Assembly (NCBI GenBank): GCA_951813545.1
Contig: OX638352.1
Location: 186,001 to 250,000, forward strand
DNA from: an uncultured Poribacteria bacterium
GTDB lineage: Bacteria > Poribacteria > WGA-4E > WGA-3G
Direction: 5' to 3'
DNA length: 64,000 bases
The notes below the pieces were generated by a model. It was given only the letters and a program-made list of their open reading frames with translations. It did no database searches and was not told the DNA's origin. The translations under genes were made by a program, and so were the position numbers. Shown piece after piece: positions 58,381-64,000 of the stretch (position 1 is the first letter of the stretch; each line of letters begins with the position of its first letter).

Positions 58381-59976
58381 GTGACAGTCCCGCTTCTCCA
58401 CATGCAGGCAATTACCAAAGACTTTCCCGGCATGCGGGCTTTAGACGATGTCTCCTTTGAGGTGCGTCCGGGTGAAATCCACGCCCTGTGTGGAGAAAAT
58501 GGTGCAGGCAAATCGACGTTAATCAAGATTCTCGGTGGTGTTTACCCGTCCGGAACCTACGAAGGACAACTGCACATCAACCGGAACGAACAGCAATTCC
58601 ACACCGTGCGTGACGCAGAACGCGCCGGGATCGCGATTATCCATCAGGAATTGGCACTCATCCCAGAGATGACAGTCGCGGAAAATATTTATCTCGGCAA
58701 AGAACCACGTCAATTCGGTATCATTGACAGGTATCGTCTCTATCATGAAGCGGGCGAACTCCTTTCGCAGTTCGGACTGGCGATTCCGCTCCATAAACCT
58801 GTCCATGAACTCGGCATTGGACAACAACAACTCGTAGAAATTGCGAAGGCTTTAGGACGCAGCTTGCAGTCTGGCAATGCACTGTTACTTGTGCTGGATG
58901 AACCAACAGCCGCCTTGACTGAAAGCGAAGTGGAGATTCTCCGACAAATTCTGACGCAACTTCGAGAGAAGGGTGTCGCCTGTATCTATATAACCCACAA
59001 GCTCAAGGAGATCTTTCAAATCGCTGACCGGGTGACGGTGCTGCGTGACGGTAAAACGGTAGCAACGCAGTCGATTAAATCCCCTGAATGTACCGAAGAG
59101 GCACTCATCTCTCAAATGGTCGGGCGAGAGTTAACCACGCTCTTTCCAAAACAGCGAACAAATCCTATTGCTAAAAATGGGGCAAATCAACAAAAGGCGG
59201 TGGCATTCCGGGTAGAAAAGTTAAGCACCTATCCAGTGGAACCGCCGCAGCTTGAAGACATCAGTTTTGAGGTGAAACGAGGAGAAATCCTCGGCATCGC
59301 GGGCTTGATGGGGGCAGGGAGGACAGAATTGATTAGCACCATCTTCGGTGCTTACGACAACAAATGGAGCGGAGAAATCGTTATAGACGGGAGTGCTATT
59401 CAGATTCACTCCCCGCGGGAAGCGATACAGCACGGAATGGCACTTGTCAGCGAGGATCGGAAACGCTACGGATTACTCTTAGACGTAGATGTCGTCCGTA
59501 ATATGACGCTTGCGAGTCTCGGTTCCTCGTCGGACATCACATCATACGGGCTAATCGACCAAAACACGGCGTTTCAAAAAAGTGAACACTATGTGGATTC
59601 CCTCCAGATTAAGACGACTTCGCTTAATGTCCCTGTGAACCATCTCAGCGGTGGGAATCAACAGAAAGTTGTTTTAGGCAAATGGTTGATGACACACCCG
59701 AAAGTGCTATTTCTTGACGAACCGACCCGCGGTATTGATGTCGGTGCGAAAGCAGAAATCCATGCCCTGATGGCAAAACTTGCGCAAGAGGGTGTCGCTA
59801 TTGTGTTTGTATCCTCTGAACTTCCAGAAATTCTCGGTATGAGCGACAGGGTTTTGGTGCTACATGAAGGCAGAATCGCAGGTGAATTTATCAACGAGAA
59901 TCTGACCCAAGAAGACCTCTTAACCATTATGTCTGGGCGACGTCTCCCTCATCAGCATCAATCTAAAATTGATTAA
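58381..59976 (+). CDS. Sugar ABC transporter ATP-binding protein (XylG/MglA/RbsA-like)
   Basis: 531 residues from a GTG. Two fused ATPase domains as in the CUT2 family of monosaccharide importers. Domain 1: Walker A GENGAGKSTLIKILGG near residue 39, signature IGQQQLVEIAKAL, Walker B LVLDEPTAALT, switch ITHKL. Domain 2 has a degenerate Walker A (GLMGAGRTELIST), the strong signature LSGGNQQKVVLGKWL and LFLDEPTRGIDVGAKAEIH. It would energise uptake of pentoses, galactose, ribose or inositol. The permease and binding-protein genes are not next to it, so its partners lie elsewhere. tsaE follows in the same direction. Confidence 0.92.
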   Translation: MTVPLLHMQAITKDFPGMRALDDVSFEVRPGEIHALCGENGAGKSTLIKILGGVYPSGTYEGQLHINRNEQQFHTVRDAERAGIAIIHQELALIPEMTVAENIYLGKEPRQFGIIDRYRLYHEAGELLSQFGLAIPLHKPVHELGIGQQQLVEIAKALGRSLQSGNALLLVLDEPTAALTESEVEILRQILTQLREKGVACIYITHKLKEIFQIADRVTVLRDGKTVATQSIKSPECTEEALISQMVGRELTTLFPKQRTNPIAKNGANQQKAVAFRVEKLSTYPVEPPQLEDISFEVKRGEILGIAGLMGAGRTELISTIFGAYDNKWSGEIVIDGSAIQIHSPREAIQHGMALVSEDRKRYGLLLDVDVVRNMTLASLGSSSDITSYGLIDQNTAFQKSEHYVDSLQIKTTSLNVPVNHLSGGNQQKVVLGKWLMTHPKVLFLDEPTRGIDVGAKAEIHALMAKLAQEGVAIVFVSSELPEILGMSDRVLVLHEGRIAGEFINENLTQEDLLTIMSGRRLPHQHQSKID

Positions 59977-60067
59977 AGAACCTGCTTGAAGGTTATGAAA
60001 GGTCTTTTAACAATTGGAACACAGCAAGGACAACGGACGCAGCAGCTCAGATTGAACAGTTTAAAAA

Positions 60068-60568
60068 ATGGAAAATAGAAACGAAACCTTTAGAACAGAA
60101 AGCCCCGAGGAAACGCAGACATTCGGCGAAAAACTCGGTAAAACACTTAAACAAGGGGATGTCATCGCACTTATCGGCGATCTCGGCACTGGCAAAACCT
60201 GCTTAACACAAGGCATCGCTCGCGGCGTAGGTATTGCCCCGGATGAAGTCGTCAGTAGTCCCTCCTATATCCTGATTAACGAATATAACGCGAGGGTGCC
60301 AATCTATCACATCGATTTGTATCGCCTCGAAAACAGTGAAAAGATTGCCGAACTCGGACTCAGTGAATATGTGGAAGGCGATGGAATTTGCATTATTGAG
60401 TGGGCTGAGCGGATGGCAGATGCGCTGCCCGATACCTGCATCAAGATACACATAACATTAGCAGCAAGCACCTCGCACGGCGATGACGAAACTCGCACGT
60501 CAATATTACAGAACCCTGAAGATGAAAATATCCGACACATTGAAATCCAACATCCTATATCTCGATAG
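60068..60568 (+). CDS. tsaE: tRNA threonylcarbamoyladenosine synthesis ATPase TsaE
   Basis: 166 residues. TsaE supports t6A formation by the TsaB-TsaD pair. P-loop GDLGTGKTCLTQGIARG near residue 39, then SSPSYILINEY, YHIDLYRLENSEKIAELGLSEYV and IIEWAERMADALPD. The C-terminal ~25 residues (ETRTSILQNPEDENIRHIE) are a slight extension. The glycosyltransferase start lies inside its 3' end, in another frame. tsaB is at 41313, so the t6A genes are scattered. Confidence 0.95.
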   Translation: MENRNETFRTESPEETQTFGEKLGKTLKQGDVIALIGDLGTGKTCLTQGIARGVGIAPDEVVSSPSYILINEYNARVPIYHIDLYRLENSEKIAELGLSEYVEGDGICIIEWAERMADALPDTCIKIHITLAASTSHGDDETRTSILQNPEDENIRHIEIQHPISR

Positions 60569-61706
60569 CGGTTCGGGCATTGGCGGTGGGCAACGGAGCC
60601 TCCTGCTTCTGCTAAACTTACTGGACAAGGATCGCTTCACCCCCTTTGTCGGATGCCTGGGTGATAGCCCGTTCGCAGCGGAAGTAGAAAAGACAGAGAC
60701 GCGTATTGTTCCACTGTCTCTGCCCGTCGCACACAATAAGAAGGATAGAGTGAGACGGTTTACCTTGGGCGATCTGCTTGAAGATTTCCGTCAACTTCGG
60801 GTTATCGGTCAACTCCATCGGACAGTAAAACAGCACGCGATTGACCTTATCCATGCCAATTCCCTCTCAGTTGCACTGCTTGGAGGTATCGTTGCAAGAA
60901 TAAACCGCATCCCTATCCTGATGCACAAACGTTACGCGACCTCCTACGGTATTCTGGATCGACTCTGCGAAAGGCTTCTGCATCGGGTAATTCTGGTATC
61001 GGAAGCAACACGGTGGAACTTTGCTCCTGCGGCAAAGCAAACCTTAATCTACAACGGTGTCGATTTAGACGCATTTCAGGCATCACCGAAGGAAATAGAA
61101 ACCCTCCGGACAGAACTCTTTCGCGATGCCTCTGACGCGTCACTACTCGCGGGTGTTGTGACTCGGATTACACCGGAAAAAGGGATCCACTTCTTAATCC
61201 GTGCGATGGCAGAACTCAAGGGGCTTTTCTCAATAACAGGGACATCAATCAAATTGCTGATTGTTGGGGGTCCCTATTTCGAAAAAGATGTTGACTACAT
61301 GGAGGAACTAAAACAAGAAGTCGCGAATTTAGGCGTTGAAGACTCTGTCATCTTCACTGGATTTTTGTCAGACACACGAGTTGTAACAAGTCTACTGGAC
61401 ATCATATTAGTGCCATCTATCATCCCAGAAGCGTGCCCGCGCACGATCATTGAGGCGATGGCGGTTGGTAAACCTGTCATCGCTACGCCGTTAGGTGGTA
61501 GCAAAGAACTCGTCATACCTGAAACTGGTATTTTAGTGCCATCTGAAGACGCATCGGCAGTTGCTGACGCTATCGCGATCCTCGCCGCCGATCCAGAACG
61601 ATTAATAGCAATGGGTAGAAGCGCACGCACACGCGCCGTGCAGTTATTTAACAGCGAAAAGAATACCGCTTTGACGGAGGCAGTCTACACTGAACTGTTA
61701 GTATAA
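60522..61706 (+). CDS. Glycosyltransferase family 4-like protein
   Basis: 394 residues from the ATG at 60522 inside the tsaE 3' end (47 bp overlap); an upstream in-frame ATG (60483) adds only a basic tail. GT-B fold: DSGSGIGGGQRSLLLLL near the N-terminus, then LIHANSLSVALLGGIVARI, the nucleotide-sugar domain with VVTRITPEKGIHFLIRAM and the C-terminal PEACPRTIIEAMAVGKPVIATPLGGSKELV with the E-x7-E motif of retaining family 4 enzymes. No membrane segments, so it acts on the cytoplasmic side. Could add sugars to lipid-linked glycans exported by a flippase. Confidence 0.9.
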   Translation: MKISDTLKSNILYLDSGSGIGGGQRSLLLLLNLLDKDRFTPFVGCLGDSPFAAEVEKTETRIVPLSLPVAHNKKDRVRRFTLGDLLEDFRQLRVIGQLHRTVKQHAIDLIHANSLSVALLGGIVARINRIPILMHKRYATSYGILDRLCERLLHRVILVSEATRWNFAPAAKQTLIYNGVDLDAFQASPKEIETLRTELFRDASDASLLAGVVTRITPEKGIHFLIRAMAELKGLFSITGTSIKLLIVGGPYFEKDVDYMEELKQEVANLGVEDSVIFTGFLSDTRVVTSLLDIILVPSIIPEACPRTIIEAMAVGKPVIATPLGGSKELVIPETGILVPSEDASAVADAIAILAADPERLIAMGRSARTRAVQLFNSEKNTALTEAVYTELLV

Positions 61707-61822
61707 TACAATGTCTCCGCACTGCTTGTAGGAGCAATCTCCGAATAGCGGCTTCACCAGTAAAATTAAAATGCACATATAAACAAAAACTGTATGTTCC
61801 ACTACACTTCAAAGGAGTTATT

Positions 61823-62839
61823 ATGAGAGAAAAAACGGTTAGTCCACCACAAGGTGCCCAAGCGAGTCAAGGACAAGTAAGACAAGTGTCCCAACTGTTT
61901 GGTGAAGCTATCGGAGATACCAACGAGTGGATAGAAATTCACCGCACCAACGATGAATGGGAAGTGAGGCTGATCCAAGCCACCCTGAGCGCGCAACAGA
62001 TTCGATGTCGACCGATCGAACTGAAAGAAGAACGTCAAACTGTACTTCTCGTGGCACCAGAACATGAGGTAACAGCCATGGAACTGATAAGCCGCATTGA
62101 CGCAATCGTCACAGACAATGAAATGGCGGCACAATCTGAAGAGAACGCGGAAGCACTCAAGCAACGCGACATGGCGGTCGTTCAAGAAGACACGAGCCAA
62201 CAGACGGACCCCAACGATTCGACGGAACTCATACTCGCCGAACGCGAAGGTATCGGCAGTGTCGTCTATGTTACCGGAAAGGGATATGAAATCCGCGTCG
62301 GTCCCGAACCGTACGTCACCGTCCCAGAGAACGATTGGGAAGAGTTCACAGACTTTAGCGCACAACGTCAAGAGTTTGTTATCCTCCTGCGCCACGAATA
62401 CCCTGACCTTTTCGAGTGGATTCAAGAGGGAAAATTACTCGCAGAATTCATCCGTCTCATCGAAATGACATATCAAGATGGAGCACCTACCCCGGTTTCC
62501 GACAGACACCGTGATGCCGATGCTGAGGAATTCGATGCAACGCCTTACCATCCGTTTGCCCAATTGAGTCTCACTGTCGCAGTTGTTTCGTTGATCGCGG
62601 TGCTTTTTCAGGTCCCGTGGTATGTAAATCTCGTGCTGGCAGTTGTTGCTGTGGCATCGGCGGTTGTCGCGAAATATCAGATTGATGTAAGCGACGGAGA
62701 ATCGACAGGTATCCCGATGGCACTCGGTGCGATTGTGCTTGCGTGTCTTGTCGTTGTCTTCGCGTGGTGGTTGGACCAGCGTCCAGAACCGGTAGAACCA
62801 GCAAATCCATCCGTCCGAGAGATGATTGAGGATCGGTAG
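61823..62839 (+). CDS. DUF2007-like sensor domain fused to a C-terminal membrane region
   Basis: 338 residues with AAGGAG upstream. Residues ~35-100 read EWIEIHRTNDEWEVRLIQATLSAQQIRCRPIELK...VLLVAPEHEVTAMELI, the pattern of the DUF2007 'putative signal transducing' domain. A charged middle part (residues ~105-150) is followed by a second compact domain (GSVVYVTGKGYEIRVGPEPYVTVPENDWEEF). Residues ~255-330 form three membrane helices (LSLTVAVVSLIAVLF, VNLVLAVVAVASAVVA, PMALGAIVLACLVVVFAWW). The tail is short and acidic. Role unknown. Confidence 0.7.
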   Translation: MREKTVSPPQGAQASQGQVRQVSQLFGEAIGDTNEWIEIHRTNDEWEVRLIQATLSAQQIRCRPIELKEERQTVLLVAPEHEVTAMELISRIDAIVTDNEMAAQSEENAEALKQRDMAVVQEDTSQQTDPNDSTELILAEREGIGSVVYVTGKGYEIRVGPEPYVTVPENDWEEFTDFSAQRQEFVILLRHEYPDLFEWIQEGKLLAEFIRLIEMTYQDGAPTPVSDRHRDADAEEFDATPYHPFAQLSLTVAVVSLIAVLFQVPWYVNLVLAVVAVASAVVAKYQIDVSDGESTGIPMALGAIVLACLVVVFAWWLDQRPEPVEPANPSVREMIEDR

Positions 62840-62964
62840 GTATCCTTTTGAATCACTGATCCGTCTTCCGGTAGGCGTAAAGGGAGAAAGGCGGCTTTCT
62901 CTCCTAAATGTAGTACACTTTTTACAATTCCACCAGAGGTGGTGTTTGTGTGCGGAAGGCAGCC

Positions 62965-64000
62965 ATGTCAGTAAAAGAACATCAACCTCAGATTGGTACT
63001 GAAACGACTTCGCTTCTTCTCCCACTCGCCATCGGTGTTGTTCTGATTTTACTCAATGCGTACTGGATTGCATTAGTTAGTGGTATCCACCACTCCCTGA
63101 ACCCCGCCTATGCATCTCTGTTTATTGCCCCGATTGTGAACCTCTTTTTTGGGGTGCTGCTTAACACATTGTTAAAGCGGGTCCGTCCGCAACTCGCCTT
63201 GAGTCGCGCACAACTCCTCTTAGTCTACCAGATGTTGGTGATGCTTTGCGTGGTCTCTGGACACAACCCGATGGACTTCATCTTAGGAATCCTCGCGCAT
63301 CCCTTCTGGTTCGCCACCTTTGAAAATGAATACGCAGCCCTTTTTCATAGGTATATTCCACCATGGTTCACGATCCAAGACAAAAGTGCCCTCACCGGTT
63401 TCTTTGAAGGCAATTCGACTTTATACACAGCAAAACACCTGTCAGCCTGGATAGGTCCCACGCTGCTTTGGTCTTTTGTCACGTTCGTTCTTTTCTTCAT
63501 CTTGATGTGCTTTAACAGCATTCAGCGTTTGCAGTGGAGCGAACGAGAACGACTGAGTTATCCGATTGCACAACTTCCGATAGAGATGACCACCCCGCAA
63601 TTTTTCTCAAGGCGGTTGTTGTGGCTCGGATTCGGCATCTGTGCGGCAGTAGAACTCCTCAATGGACTCCACTTTCTCTATCCTTTTGTGCCCGCTGTGC
63701 CACTCAAAATCCCCGACTTCAGCGCGAAAATATTTACGACGAAACCTTGGAGTGCTATCGGCTGGCTTCCACTCTTCTTCTATCCTTGGGTCATCGGCTT
63801 GACCTTCTTTGTACCGCTCGAACTTTCGTTTTCGGTCTGGTTCTTTTTTCTATTTACAAAATTTCAGTTGATTTTAGGGAGCATCGGCGGTTGGAAATCG
63901 CTACCCGGGTTTCCTTATTACAATCAACAGGGTATTGGCGCATGGTTGACGCTTGGAATTTTAATCCTATGGGTAAGCCGTAAACATCTCAAAACGGTGT
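62965..64000 (+). CDS. DUF6785/DUF6784-like membrane protein, cut by the right edge
   Basis: At least 345 residues from the ATG at 62965 to the window edge, open throughout. Several long helices: LLPLAIGVVLILLNAYWIALVSG, LFIAPIVNLFFGVLLNTLL, LLLVYQMLVMLCVVSGH, LLWSFVTFVLFFILMCFNSI. Between them, periplasmic and cytoplasmic loops have the RLQWSERERLSYPIAQLPIEM and LNGLHFLYPFVPAVPLKIP motifs typical of this large family of unknown function, common in Planctomycetes and Poribacteria. The C-terminus is outside the window. A GTG at 62947 is an alternative start. Confidence 0.7.
   Translation, partial: MSVKEHQPQIGTETTSLLLPLAIGVVLILLNAYWIALVSGIHHSLNPAYASLFIAPIVNLFFGVLLNTLLKRVRPQLALSRAQLLLVYQMLVMLCVVSGHNPMDFILGILAHPFWFATFENEYAALFHRYIPPWFTIQDKSALTGFFEGNSTLYTAKHLSAWIGPTLLWSFVTFVLFFILMCFNSIQRLQWSERERLSYPIAQLPIEMTTPQFFSRRLLWLGFGICAAVELLNGLHFLYPFVPAVPLKIPDFSAKIFTTKPWSAIGWLPLFFYPWVIGLTFFVPLELSFSVWFFFLFTKFQLILGSIGGWKSLPGFPYYNQQGIGAWLTLGILILWVSRKHLKTV

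Overview
This 64 kb window looks like a chromosomal contig of an uncultured Gram-negative bacterium of moderate GC content. Candidatus Poribacteria or a close relative is my best inference. It rests on the mix of gamma-glutamyltransferase-like and SDR enzymes, LamG and NHL proteins, dockerin repeats next to a C-terminal sorting domain containing YPNPFNPETW, a DUF6785-like membrane protein, and dispersed palindromes. LptF/LptG and two predicted outer-membrane barrels point to an outer membrane. There is no rRNA, prophage, CRISPR array or complete insertion sequence. One tRNA (Ala, GGC) is visible. Many promoters match the sigma-70 consensus closely with 17 bp spacers.

Layout. 1-6.1 kb: a beta-propeller gene cut by the left edge, nusB, then an operon of gamma-glutamyltransferase, SDR, Rieske ferredoxin and NAD-epimerase genes. 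6.2-8.6 kb: three tandem paralogous membrane proteins with no recognised family. 8.8-12 kb: an isoprenylcysteine-methyltransferase-like gene, lptG and lptF. 12.2-16.3 kb: an orphan gene with a probably leaderless transcript, a LacD-type aldolase, a polyprenyl synthase, a LarE C-terminal-like small protein and an SDR. 16.3-21.2 kb: a HigBA-type toxin-antitoxin pair, a TonB-like/VWA protein, a RelA-zinc-finger/winged-helix protein, purD and a membrane protein. 21.2-30.6 kb: a double alpha/beta hydrolase, two ammonium transporters, two paralogous outer-membrane proteins and a GT39-type glycosyltransferase. 30.7-40.2 kb: TrpF, a cupin, a phosphoesterase, two HEAT-repeat lipoproteins, an acetyltransferase, a Ski2-like helicase, a Spy-like protein, tRNA-Ala and a SirB1-type protein. 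40.4-44 kb: a LamG protein, tsaB, a BrnT/BrnA-like pair and a flippase. 44-50 kb: a large secreted glycosidase-like protein whose dockerin/sorting domain lies in a second frame, aroA and a dapA-like gene. 50-56 kb: a PhoR-type kinase, tenA, a sugar isomerase-like gene and a GT-C membrane protein. 56-64 kb: an 89 bp MITE with target-site duplication, a putative single-strand annealing protein with an SSB-like C-terminal tip, a lipoprotein, a sugar ABC ATPase, tsaE, a GT4 glycosyltransferase and two membrane proteins, the last cut by the right edge.

The most notable observations are: (1) the annealing-protein candidate ending in DSPF under a promoter whose 17 bp spacer is a perfect operator-like palindrome; (2) a free-standing RelA-type CC/H/C zinc finger joined to a winged helix; (3) the tandem membrane-protein family; (4) dispersed hairpins whose stems vary but stay paired and end in CCTACA, one of them inside a MITE; and (5) three genes (toxin, methyltransferase, glycosidase/dockerin) that each look as if one base, usually an A, is missing. 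The last point is as likely to be an assembly artefact as biology.
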